Shown here: positions 1 through 6,523 of the stretch, piece after piece
How the letters are laid out: every line of letters starts with the position of its first letter
Position numbering within the stretch: position 1 is the stretch's first letter
NCBI GenBank assembly: GCA_023255415.1
Contig: JALRIN010000032.1
Span: forward strand, 1-30,013
Direction of reading: 5' to 3'
Length of the DNA stretch: 30,013 bases
Source of the DNA: Cypionkella sp.
Lineage (GTDB): Bacteria; Pseudomonadota; Alphaproteobacteria; Rhodobacterales; Rhodobacteraceae
Made by a program: the position numbers and the translations under genes
The notes under the pieces: generated by a model
Database searches by the model: none
The model's input: the letters and a program-made list of their open reading frames with translations, nothing else
What the model was told of the DNA's origin: nothing

Positions 1-430
1 AATCGCCCGGCGCAAACATCACAAAAAACTGGCTGTTGGCAGAATCCGGATCCGCCGAACGTGCCATCCCCACGGTGCCGCGCTCAAAAGGCACATCGGA
101 AAATTCTGCCGCGATATTGGGCAGATCCGATCCGCCCATGCCCGCCATCGACCTATCGCCGCCCTTTTTGCCGAACTTGACGTCGCCCGTCTGCGCCATA
201 AAGCCGTCAATCACGCGGTGAAACACCACGCCATCATAGGCCCCCGATTTCGCCAGTGCGACGATTTGGGCGGTGTGTTTTGGCGCGTGCAGGCTGTCAA
301 GGTCGATCACGACCTCGCCCTTCACGCCACCGTCGACCTCGATCACCAAGTTCGGGCCGGGGCCGTCGCCTTCGGCAAAGGCCGGGGCCGCCGCCAGTAG
401 CAGGGCCGCCAATGTGATCTTATTGAACAT
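1..430 (-). CDS. Exported cyclophilin-type peptidyl-prolyl isomerase (3' end cut by window)
   Basis: Peptidyl-prolyl cis-trans isomerase of the cyclophilin family, predicted to help fold proteins in the periplasm. The start is the ATG at 430-428; the protein opens with a short Sec signal peptide (positive N-terminus, then an Ala/Leu core ending in a likely AFA|EG cleavage at about residue 19). The cyclophilin core follows, with FHRVIDGFMAQTGD (catalytic Arg and Gln) and NSQFF. About 143 residues are visible and the C-terminus lies outside the window. Its start overlaps the last 11 bases of the neighbouring cytosolic cyclophilin gene, so the two are one operon and probably translationally coupled. 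The signal peptide makes this the periplasmic member of the pair. The family is certain; the physiological substrate cannot be read from sequence. Confidence 0.93.
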   Translation of the reverse strand, partial: MFNKITLAALLLAAAPAFAEGDGPGPNLVIEVDGGVKGEVVIDLDSLHAPKHTAQIVALAKSGAYDGVVFHRVIDGFMAQTGDVKFGKKGGDRSMAGMGGSDLPNIAAEFSDVPFERGTVGMARSADPDSANSQFFVMFAPGD

Positions 431-929
431 CTGCAGCCACCCGCACGGTGATCATCCGATCAGGGTTTGCCGGTGGCTCGCCCTTGGTGATCTTATCGAC
501 CAAATCCATCCCCGAAATCACCCGCCCATAAACGGTATATTGACGGTTCAAGAAGTGGTTGTCGGAAAAGTTGATGAAAAACTGGCTGTTGGCCGAGTTC
601 GGGTTCGACGAACGCGCCGCACCAATGGTGCCACGATCATGCGGGATGCCCGAAAACTCTTGCGTCAGATCAGGATAGTCCGACCCGCCGGTGCCTGCAC
701 GACGCAGGTTAAAGTCTTTTTCCATATTGCCGTTAGCGACATCGCCGGTCTGGGCCATAAAGCCGTCGATCACGCGGTGAAAGCAGACATTGTCATAGGC
801 CTTCTCGCGCGCCAGCGTCTTCATCCGCTCGACATGCAAAGGAGCGATATCATTCAGCAGTTCGATCACGACCTCGCCGTCTTTAAGGGTGATGATCACG
901 GTGTTTTCTGGGTCTTTGATCTCGGCCAT
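420..929 (-). CDS. ppiB: Cytosolic cyclophilin-type peptidyl-prolyl cis-trans isomerase (PpiB-like)
   Basis: A 169-residue cyclophilin without signal peptide, expected to catalyse proline isomerisation in the cytoplasm. It carries FHRVIDGFMAQTGD, SANSQFF and TVYGRVISGMD, in family order. The position of the drug-binding Trp of eukaryotic cyclophilins is Phe-Leu here (HFLNRQY), as in many bacterial forms. I chose the ATG at 929-927 because AAGGA lies at good spacing just before it; an in-frame ATG at 950 would add seven residues and place this site inside the gene. The stop (420-422) overlaps the start of the exported paralogue by 11 bases. The gene is divergent from pgk across a region of about 130 bases. 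Confidence 0.95.
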   Translation of the reverse strand: MAEIKDPENTVIITLKDGEVVIELLNDIAPLHVERMKTLAREKAYDNVCFHRVIDGFMAQTGDVANGNMEKDFNLRRAGTGGSDYPDLTQEFSGIPHDRGTIGAARSSNPNSANSQFFINFSDNHFLNRQYTVYGRVISGMDLVDKITKGEPPANPDRMITVRVAADVQ

Positions 930-1049
930 TCTGGGTATCCTTTGTGACATTTGACGCGGAAACTAGCGTTTGATGCGGGTAAGGGAAAGGGCAAACAGTT
1001 GACGAAAGCCGCAGATGGGCGGAAACAGGGCGCAAGACCGAAAGCCTGC

Positions 1050-1057
1050 AGAAGGAG
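1050..1057 (+). promoter_or_regulatory. Shine-Dalgarno deciding the GTG start of pgk
   Basis: GAAGGAG ends six bases before GTG at 1064. It fixes a GTG start for phosphoglycerate kinase; no in-frame ATG lies close by with comparable spacing. Confidence 0.75.
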
Positions 1058-1063
1058 CGCGCT

Positions 1064-2239
1064 GTGACTTGGAAGACAATCGACGATATGGCCTTGGCAG
1101 GCAAAGTGGTGCTGACCCGCGTAGACATCAACGTGCCGGTGGAAGGCGCGCAGGTCACGGACGCGACGCGGATCGAAAAGATCGTGCCCACGGTCGAAGA
1201 TCTGATTGCGCGCGGCGCCAAGGTGGTGCTTTTGGCGCATTTCGGCCGTCCCAAGGGCAAGGTGGTGCCCGAGATGAGCCTGCGCTTGGTGCTGCCAGCG
1301 CTTGAGGCCGCCTTGGGCCGCAGCGTGACCTTTATGGAGCATCCAAGCCGCGACGCGATCAACGCTTTGCCGCAAACCGCAGTGGTTCTGGCCGAAAACA
1401 TGCGCTTTTCGCCGCTGGAAGAGGCCAATGACCCGCAGATGGCGGCCGATTTGGCGGCTTTGGGCGATTATTTCTGCAATGATGCGTTTTCGGCGGCGCA
1501 CCGCGCCCATGCCTCGACCGAGGGTCTGGCCCGCTTGCTGCCGTCTTTTGCGGGCCGTTTGATGGCCGAAGAATTGGCAGCCCTAGAGGCGGCCTTGGGC
1601 AAACCCCAGCGGCCTGTGGTGGCGGTTGTGGGCGGGGCAAAAGTTTCGACCAAGTTGGATTTGTTGGGCAATCTGGTCAGCAAAGTCGATCATCTGGTGA
1701 TCGGCGGCGGCATGGCAAACACTTTCCTTGTCGCCCAAGGCATCGAGGTGGGCAAATCCTTGGCCGAACGCGATATGGCACCGACGGCGCTTGATATTAT
1801 TGCCAAAGCCAAGGCAGCAGGCTGCACCATTCATCTGCCGATCGACGTGGTGGTGGCGCGCGAATTCAAGGCAGGCGCCGACAATCAGACCGTTTCCGTC
1901 ACCGATTGCCCCAGTGACGCGATGATTTTGGACGCAGGCCCGCAGACCGTTGCAGCCTTGCGTCAGGTGTTCGAGGGCTGCAAAACCCTGATCTGGAACG
2001 GGCCTTTGGGCGCGTTCGAGATCGAGCCGTTCAACGCCGCCACCAATGCCGCAGCGCAGGCCGCAGCAGAGCTGACACGCGCCGGCAAGCTGGTCTCGGT
2101 GGCAGGTGGCGGCGATACGGTCGCGGCCCTGAACCAAGCAGGGGCTGCTGCCGGTTTTACCTTTATCTCGACCGCAGGCGGCGCTTTCCTTGAGTGGATG
2201 GAAGGCAAAACCCTGCCCGGCGTTGCAGCTTTGGGGTGA
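1064..2239 (+). CDS. pgk: Phosphoglycerate kinase
   Basis: Phosphoglycerate kinase (EC 2.7.2.3), transferring phosphate between 1,3-bisphosphoglycerate and ADP in glycolysis, gluconeogenesis and the Calvin cycle. At 391 residues it has full family length. Visible motifs are the N-domain substrate site VDINVP, the HFGRPKG segment, GGAKVSTK in the hinge and nucleotide region, NGPLGAFE, and the C-domain GGGDTVA loop. Translation starts at GTG behind a GAAGGAG site. It is followed after 143 bases by a class I aldolase gene on the same strand, but a strong hairpin right after the stop suggests the two are at least partly separate transcripts. Cytosolic enzyme. Confidence 0.98.
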   Translation: MTWKTIDDMALAGKVVLTRVDINVPVEGAQVTDATRIEKIVPTVEDLIARGAKVVLLAHFGRPKGKVVPEMSLRLVLPALEAALGRSVTFMEHPSRDAINALPQTAVVLAENMRFSPLEEANDPQMAADLAALGDYFCNDAFSAAHRAHASTEGLARLLPSFAGRLMAEELAALEAALGKPQRPVVAVVGGAKVSTKLDLLGNLVSKVDHLVIGGGMANTFLVAQGIEVGKSLAERDMAPTALDIIAKAKAAGCTIHLPIDVVVAREFKAGADNQTVSVTDCPSDAMILDAGPQTVAALRQVFEGCKTLIWNGPLGAFEIEPFNAATNAAAQAAAELTRAGKLVSVAGGGDTVAALNQAGAAAGFTFISTAGGAFLEWMEGKTLPGVAALG

Positions 2240-2247
2240 AAATTGGG

Positions 2248-2283
2248 CTTAGGCGGGGCCGCTGTGCCTCGCCTAAGGTCTTG
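2248..2283 (+). terminator. Hairpin terminator after pgk
   Basis: A 12-bp stem (2248-2259 with 2266-2277, one G-T pair) closes a six-base loop nine bases after the pgk stop. Only a weak T-rich run (GTCTTGTT) follows, so termination may be partial and some transcripts could continue into the aldolase gene. Confidence 0.6.
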
Positions 2284-2316
2284 TTAGCGTAAACAAATCT
2301 GATGTTAGCGTAACCA
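2282..2316 (+). promoter_or_regulatory. Two direct TGTTAGCGTAA boxes before the aldolase gene
   Basis: The 11-mer TGTTAGCGTAA occurs at 2282-2292 and again at 2303-2313, 21 bases (two helical turns) apart. The first extends to TGTTAGCGTAAACA, an imperfect palindrome around CG as bound by LacI-type regulators. In Rhodobacteraceae a LacI-family regulator of central carbon genes (CceR) is known, and I recall a site of this general shape, so this is a plausible operator pair for the aldolase gene. The match is from memory and was not scored. Confidence 0.45.
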
Positions 2317-2382
2317 ATATTGCGCCATGCTCGGAAGCTTTCTACCAGCAAGGAAACCACTTCCCCCGCTGAGGAGCATCCC

Positions 2383-3312
2383 ATGCGCGCGACAAAGGCC
2401 GTTCAGAAAATTCTGTCCAATTACGAGGGCGAGCCCCCCGGCGTGAAGGCAAATCTGTGCCGGATCCTGATGGAGGGCAAGCTGGGCGGCACCGGCAAGA
2501 TGATCATTCTGCCGGTCGATCAGGGCTTTGAACATGGGCCTGCCCGCAGCTTTGCGCCAAACCCCGCAGGCTATGACCCGCATTACCACTATCAATTGGC
2601 CATCGACGCGGGGCTAAACGCTTATGCCGCACCCTTGGGCTCGCTTGAGGCCGGGGCAGATACTTTTGCCGGCCAAATCCCAACGATTTTAAAGCTGAAC
2701 TCGTCCAATTCGCTGATGTCAGACACCGCGGGCAAAAATCAGGCGGTGACGGGCTCGGTGGCTGATGCGCTGCGTTTGGGTTGTGCGGCGATTGGGTTTA
2801 CCATCTATCCCGGCTCTGACATGGCGCTGGATATGTTTGAAGAGATCGTCGAGATGCGGCGCGAGGCAGCAGCCTCGGGGATTGCCACGGTGATCTGGTC
2901 TTATCCGCGCGGCGAGGCGATCAGCAAATCGGGCGAAACCGCGATTGACGTGGCCGCCTATGCCGCCCATATCGCAGCACTTTTGGGCGCGCATATCATC
3001 AAGATCAAACTTTCGACCGATCATCTGATGTTGCCAGAGGCGAAAAAAGTCTATGAAGATCAACGCATTGCTATTTCCGACATGGCGCAGCGGGTCAAGC
3101 ATTGCGTTGATGCCTCCTTTGCGGGGCGGCGCTTGATCGTGTTTTCGGGCGGGGCGGCCAAGGGGGCCGATGCGGTCTATGATGACGCCCGCGCCATCCG
3201 CGACGGCGGTGGCAACGGCTCGATCATCGGGCGCAATTCGTTTCAACGCGACCGCGGCGAGGCTTTGGCGATGCTGGGCAAATTGGTCGAGATCTATCGC
3301 GGCCGCGCCTAA
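2383..3312 (+). CDS. fbaB: Class I fructose-bisphosphate aldolase (DhnA/FbaB-type)
   Basis: Fructose-1,6-bisphosphate aldolase of the bacterial/archaeal class I (Schiff-base) type, a TIM barrel making or cleaving fructose bisphosphate in the cytosol. The 309-residue protein has the early PVDQGFEHG motif (Asp46, His51) typical of DhnA-like aldolases, and an IIKIKLSTD strand whose lysine (Lys207 or Lys209) is the likely Schiff-base residue. The late GGAAKG and GRNSFQR motifs fit phosphate binding. The ATG at 2383 is chosen because GAGGAG lies six bases upstream; an ATG at 2320 would add 21 non-conserved residues and run through the spacer. It sits between pgk and ftsB, on the same strand. Confidence 0.92.
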   Translation: MRATKAVQKILSNYEGEPPGVKANLCRILMEGKLGGTGKMIILPVDQGFEHGPARSFAPNPAGYDPHYHYQLAIDAGLNAYAAPLGSLEAGADTFAGQIPTILKLNSSNSLMSDTAGKNQAVTGSVADALRLGCAAIGFTIYPGSDMALDMFEEIVEMRREAAASGIATVIWSYPRGEAISKSGETAIDVAAYAAHIAALLGAHIIKIKLSTDHLMLPEAKKVYEDQRIAISDMAQRVKHCVDASFAGRRLIVFSGGAAKGADAVYDDARAIRDGGGNGSIIGRNSFQRDRGEALAMLGKLVEIYRGRA

Positions 3313-3348
3313 GGCCAAAGCCTTGATGCCATAAGCGTTTTTTTGCTT
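3311..3348 (+). terminator. Weak terminator-like hairpins after the aldolase gene
   Basis: AAGGC/GCCTT (3311-3315 with 3320-3324) overlaps the stop, and a seven-T run at 3338-3344 sits inside a second small AAGC/GCTT stem. The geometry is not that of a strong intrinsic terminator. Confidence 0.3.
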
Positions 3349-3367
3349 GCAGTTGCATTTTGAGGAT

Positions 3368-3389
3368 TCACATGATTCGCAAGATGTGA
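3368..3389. promoter_or_regulatory. Inverted repeat TCACAT-N10-ATGTGA ahead of ftsB
   Basis: Perfect 6-bp arms at 3368-3373 and 3384-3389, centre to centre about 16 bases, lie in the 134-base gap between the aldolase gene and ftsB. The arms are oriented opposite to a CRP site (TGTGA-N6-TCACA), so it is not a CRP box. It may be an operator for an unidentified dimeric regulator. Confidence 0.3.
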
Positions 3390-3406
3390 CATGGTGGCCA
3401 AACGAA

Positions 3407-3429
3407 CCACCCCCGACAATGAGGGGTGG
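3407..3429 (+). other. GC hairpin just upstream of ftsB
   Basis: CCACCCC (3407-3413) pairs with GGGGTGG (3423-3429) around a nine-base loop, ending 17 bases before the chosen ftsB start. No T run follows. It could lower translation of ftsB or act as a short leader structure; the function is unknown. Confidence 0.4.
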
Positions 3430-3446
3430 GCGTAGAGGCAGAGCAG

Positions 3447-3749
3447 ATGATTACCCCGCAATCACGGCCCGCTATGGGTGGCATGTTTTTTATTGTGCTT
3501 GCGTTTACGCTGGGCGGTTACTTCACCTTTGCGGCGGTTCAGGGCGATTACGGAATTTTCCGTCGCGTTCAGATTAACGCCGAAATCGTGAAGCTAACCG
3601 CCGAGCGCGATCTGCTTGCATCCGAACTTGCACAGATGAACAATCTGACGCGACGGCTGTCGGATGAGTATCTGGACATCGACCTTTTGGACGAGCGCGT
3701 GCGCGATGTGCTGGGCTATCTGCGCGCCGATGAGGTCGTGATCCGCTGA
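3447..3749 (+). CDS. ftsB: FtsB/DivIC-like septum formation initiator
   Basis: A 100-residue bitopic membrane protein of the FtsB/DivIC family, which in well-studied bacteria joins FtsL and FtsQ in the divisome and helps activate septal peptidoglycan synthesis. There is a short cytoplasmic N-terminus, one membrane segment (about residues 12-32, FFIVLAFTLGGYF), then a coiled coil (about 45-75, ERDLLASELAQMNNL) and the LLDERVRDVLGY C-terminal segment typical of the family. I chose ATG 3447; a GTG at 3426 would add seven residues, and neither has a strong ribosome site. The gene lies between a glycolytic gene and pdhA, an order common in alphaproteobacteria. Confidence 0.88.
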   Translation: MITPQSRPAMGGMFFIVLAFTLGGYFTFAAVQGDYGIFRRVQINAEIVKLTAERDLLASELAQMNNLTRRLSDEYLDIDLLDERVRDVLGYLRADEVVIR

Positions 3750-3777
3750 TCAGGCGACCCAAACCTGTCTGAATTTC

Positions 3778-3843
3778 GAATTTTGCATAGCTGCCATGCG
3801 GCAGAAAATTCTTTGCATTTTCCTTTTTGCGTTTTTTCACCGA
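3778..3843 (+). terminator. Bulged hairpin and T-rich tract after ftsB
   Basis: GAATTTT (3778-3784) pairs with AAAATTC (3805-3811), and CTGCC (3791-3795) pairs with GGCAG (3800-3804), leaving a six-base bulge on one side. A T-rich stretch (TTTGCATTTTCCTTTTTG...) follows. It lies between the ftsB stop and the pdhA promoter and is a plausible terminator for ftsB. Confidence 0.45.
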
Positions 3844-3855
3844 TGCTGTATAGAT
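3827..3855 (+). promoter_or_regulatory. Candidate sigma-70 type promoter of pdhABC
   Basis: TTGCGT (3827-3832) and TATAGA (3849-3854) are 16 bases apart, and TG precedes the -10 element. The region is markedly AT-rich compared with its surroundings. The predicted start of transcription falls inside the palindrome at 3857-3870. Confidence 0.4.
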
Positions 3856-3856
3856 A

Positions 3857-3870
3857 GTTTAATACTAAAC
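3857..3870. promoter_or_regulatory. Candidate operator GTTTA-N4-TAAAC before pdhA
   Basis: GTTTAATACTAAAC has perfect 5-bp arms around four bases and sits directly downstream of the predicted -10 box, where a bound repressor would block transcription of the pyruvate dehydrogenase genes. The cognate regulator is unknown; it does not resemble the E. coli PdhR site. Confidence 0.4.
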
Positions 3871-3900
3871 GATCTTGCAACGTGACGGGAGGACGCCACC

Positions 3901-4890
3901 TTGGCTGCGAAAAAAGCCCCAGAGAAATCAAATGTGTCGAAGGAAGAACTGCTTAAGTTCTACCGCGAGATGCTGATGATCCGCCGATTCGAAGAAAAAG
4001 CTGGCCAGCTTTATGGCATGGGTCTGATCGGGGGGTTCTGTCACCTCTATATCGGGCAAGAGGCGGTTGTGGTCGGGCTTGAGGCCTGCACCAAAGAAGG
4101 TGACAAGCGCATCACCAGCTACCGCGATCACGGCCATATGTTGGCTTGCGGCATGGAAGCCAATGGCGTGATGGCCGAACTGACCGGGCGCGAGGGGGGA
4201 TACTCCAAGGGTAAGGGCGGCTCGATGCATATGTTTAGCCGCGAGAAGCATTTCTACGGCGGCCACGGCATTGTCGGCGCGCAGGTGCCATTGGGTGCAG
4301 GTCTGGCCTTTGCGGATAAATACAAAGGCAATGACAATGTGACCTTCGCCTATTTTGGCGATGGTGCGGCCAACCAAGGCCAGGTCTACGAGACCTATAA
4401 CATGGCCGAACTTTGGGATCTGCCGGTTATTTTTGTGATTGAAAACAATCACTACGCCATGGGCACCTCGCAGGCGCGTTCGACCAAATCGGAAACCTTG
4501 TTTGGCCGTGGCCTGGCTTATGGCATTGCAGGCGAGCAGGTTGACGGCATGGATGTGCTGGCGGTCAAAGAGGCGGGCGAAAAGGCCGTGGCGCACTGTC
4601 GCGCCGGAAAAGGCCCCTATATTCTGGAAATGATGACCTATCGCTATCGCGGCCACTCGATGTCTGACCCGGCGAAATACCGCACCCGCGAAGAGGTCGA
4701 AAAGATGAAATCCGAAAAGGATGCCATCGAACATGTGCGCGATTTGCTGCTGAACTCTGGCCTTGCTTCGGATGAAGATCTGAAGGCGATCGACAAGTCG
4801 ATCAAAGAGGTGGTGAACGCCAGCGCCGAATTCGCCAAAGCAAGCCCAGAGCCGGCCCTGTCCGAGCTTTGGACCGATATTTACGCCTGA
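3901..4890 (+). CDS. pdhA: Pyruvate dehydrogenase E1 component, alpha subunit
   Basis: E1-alpha of the pyruvate dehydrogenase complex (EC 1.2.4.1), the thiamin-diphosphate subunit that decarboxylates pyruvate and reductively acetylates lipoyl groups. The 329-residue protein has the ThDP/Mg motif from GDGAANQG (about 153) to ENNHYAMG (Asn182-Asn183), and YRYRGHSMSDP, the loop that carries the regulatory serine in mitochondrial E1-alpha. It starts at TTG: GGGAGGA at 3887-3893 is seven bases upstream, the reading frame opens with a lysine-rich tail typical of the family, and no nearby ATG fits. It is followed after 12 bases by pdhB. The E1-alpha/E1-beta architecture (rather than a single-chain AceE) is standard in alphaproteobacteria. 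Confidence 0.97.
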   Translation: MAAKKAPEKSNVSKEELLKFYREMLMIRRFEEKAGQLYGMGLIGGFCHLYIGQEAVVVGLEACTKEGDKRITSYRDHGHMLACGMEANGVMAELTGREGGYSKGKGGSMHMFSREKHFYGGHGIVGAQVPLGAGLAFADKYKGNDNVTFAYFGDGAANQGQVYETYNMAELWDLPVIFVIENNHYAMGTSQARSTKSETLFGRGLAYGIAGEQVDGMDVLAVKEAGEKAVAHCRAGKGPYILEMMTYRYRGHSMSDPAKYRTREEVEKMKSEKDAIEHVRDLLLNSGLASDEDLKAIDKSIKEVVNASAEFAKASPEPALSELWTDIYA

Positions 4891-4902
4891 GGGGAGAAAA
4901 CC

Positions 4903-5151
4903 ATGGCAGTAGACGTTCTTATGCCCGCGCTTTCGCCCACGATGGAAGAAGGCACGCTGGCGAAATGGCTGGTCGCAGAGGGCGATATGGTCAAATCTGG
5001 CCAGATCATCGCTGAAATTGAAACCGATAAGGCCACGATGGAATTCGAGGCGGTGGATGAAGGCAAGGTTGGCCGGATTCTGGTGGCCGAGGGCACATCG
5101 GGCGTGAAAGTGAACACGCCGATCATGACCTTGGTTGAAGACGGCGAAAGC
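4903..5151 (+). repeat. Lipoyl-domain repeat, copy 1
   Basis: The first 83 codons of pdhB closely match the first 83 codons of pdhC (6275-6523), with long identical nucleotide blocks and only about 13 amino acid differences. This is a direct repeat about 1.37 kb apart within one operon. Confidence 0.85.
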
Positions 5152-6264
5152 GCAGATGCGGCCCCTGCCCCCGTGGCCGCAGCCGTTGCAGCACCTGTGG
5201 CGGCTTCTGCAGCAGCCACGCCGGTTGCCGCTGCGGTCGCGGTGGTCTCGAAGGCCAGCCCCGATTGGCCAGCCGGCACGCCGATGAAGACCATGACCGT
5301 GCGGGAAGCCCTGCGCGAAGCGATGGCCGAAGAGATGCGCGACAATCCCAACGTCATGTTGATGGGCGAAGAGGTTGGCGAATATCAGGGCGCTTACAAG
5401 ATCAGCCAAGGCTTGCTGGACGAGTTTGGCCCCAAGCGGATCGTTGACACGCCGATCACCGAAGCCGGCTTTACCGGCATCGCGATTGGGGCGGCTTGGG
5501 GTGGTTTGAACCCGATTGTCGAGTTCATGACCTTTAACTTCGCCATGCAAGCCATTGACCACATTCTGAATTCGGCGGCAAAGACCAATTATATGTCTGG
5601 CGGCCAATTGGGCTGCCCGATTGTCTTCCGCGGTGCCAATGGGGCGGCTGCCCGCGTCGGCGCCCAGCATTCGCAGGATTATGCGGCCTGGTATGCGGCA
5701 ATCCCTGGTCTGCGGGTGGTGATGCCCTATTCGGCGAGCGACGCGAAGGGTCTGCTGAAGCAGGCGATCCGCGATCCAAACCCGGTGATCTTCCTTGAAA
5801 ACGAGATCATGTATGGCAAATCCTTTGAAGTGCCTGATTTGGCTGACTTTACCATTCCCTTCGGTAAGGCGCGGATCTGGCGCGAGGGCACGGATGTGAC
5901 CATCGTTTCTTTTGGCATCGGCATGACCTATGCGCTGGAAGCGGCCGACAAGCTGGCCGCCGAGGGCATCTCGGCCGAGGTGATTGATCTGCGCACCCTG
6001 CGCCCGATTGACTATGACACCGTGCTTGCCAGCGTGCAGAAAACCAACCGCTGCGTCACCGTCGAGGAGGGCTTCCCCGTAGGCTCGATCGGCGATCACC
6101 TGGCCAGCACCATCATGCAGCGCGCCTTTGATTATCTGGACGCGCCAGTGGTGACCTGCACTGGCAAAGATGTGCCGATGCCCTATGCCGCCAACCTTGA
6201 AAAGCTGGCTTTGGTGACGACTGCCGATGTGGTCGCTGCTGTCAAATCTGTTTGCTACCGCTGA
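4903..6264 (+). CDS. pdhB: Lipoyl domain fused to pyruvate dehydrogenase E1 component, beta subunit
   Basis: E1-beta with its own N-terminal lipoyl domain, 453 residues. Residues 1-80 form a biotinyl/lipoyl domain with the lipoylation site Lys43 in ETDKATM. An Ala/Pro/Val linker follows (about 85-115), then the transketolase-like E1-beta domain (about 125-450) with EEVGEYQGAYK, HSQDYAAWYA and the C-terminal VEEGFPVGSIGDH segment. Such lipoyl-E1-beta fusions are known in alphaproteobacteria such as Sinorhizobium and Zymomonas. The ATG has GGGGAGAAAACC before it. The lipoyl domain is about 84% identical to that of E2 encoded next door, pointing to a local duplication. It is co-transcribed with pdhA and pdhC. 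Confidence 0.97.
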   Translation: MAVDVLMPALSPTMEEGTLAKWLVAEGDMVKSGQIIAEIETDKATMEFEAVDEGKVGRILVAEGTSGVKVNTPIMTLVEDGESADAAPAPVAAAVAAPVAASAAATPVAAAVAVVSKASPDWPAGTPMKTMTVREALREAMAEEMRDNPNVMLMGEEVGEYQGAYKISQGLLDEFGPKRIVDTPITEAGFTGIAIGAAWGGLNPIVEFMTFNFAMQAIDHILNSAAKTNYMSGGQLGCPIVFRGANGAAARVGAQHSQDYAAWYAAIPGLRVVMPYSASDAKGLLKQAIRDPNPVIFLENEIMYGKSFEVPDLADFTIPFGKARIWREGTDVTIVSFGIGMTYALEAADKLAAEGISAEVIDLRTLRPIDYDTVLASVQKTNRCVTVEEGFPVGSIGDHLASTIMQRAFDYLDAPVVTCTGKDVPMPYAANLEKLALVTTADVVAAVKSVCYR

Positions 6265-6274
6265 GGAGGCGAAA

Positions 6275-6523
6275 ATGGCTGTAGAAATTCTTATGCCCGC
6301 GCTGTCTCCGACGATGGAGGAAGGCACGCTGGCAAAATGGCTGGTGAAAGAGGGCGACGCGGTCAAATCGGGCCAGATCATCGCAGAAATCGAAACCGAT
6401 AAGGCGACGATGGAGTTCGAGGCGGTGGATGAGGGCACGATCGGCAAGCTGCTGGTCGCCGAGGGCACTGCGGGCGTCAAGGTTAACACGCCGATTGCAA
6501 TGCTGTTGGAAGACGGCGATGCG
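6275..6523 (+). repeat. Lipoyl-domain repeat, copy 2
   Basis: Second copy of the lipoyl-coding segment, at the start of pdhC. Substitutions relative to copy 1 are largely synonymous or conservative, which fits either a recent duplication or ongoing gene conversion. Confidence 0.85.

Noticed and set aside
3368..3389. CRP/FNR site before ftsB
   Set aside because: The half-sites are in the opposite orientation to TGTGA-N6-TCACA and do not match TTGAT-N4-ATCAA.
3372..3389. Tiny leader peptide (MIRKM) before ftsB
   Set aside because: Five codons with no ribosome site and no run of regulatory codons; it coincides with the inverted repeat and is likely chance.
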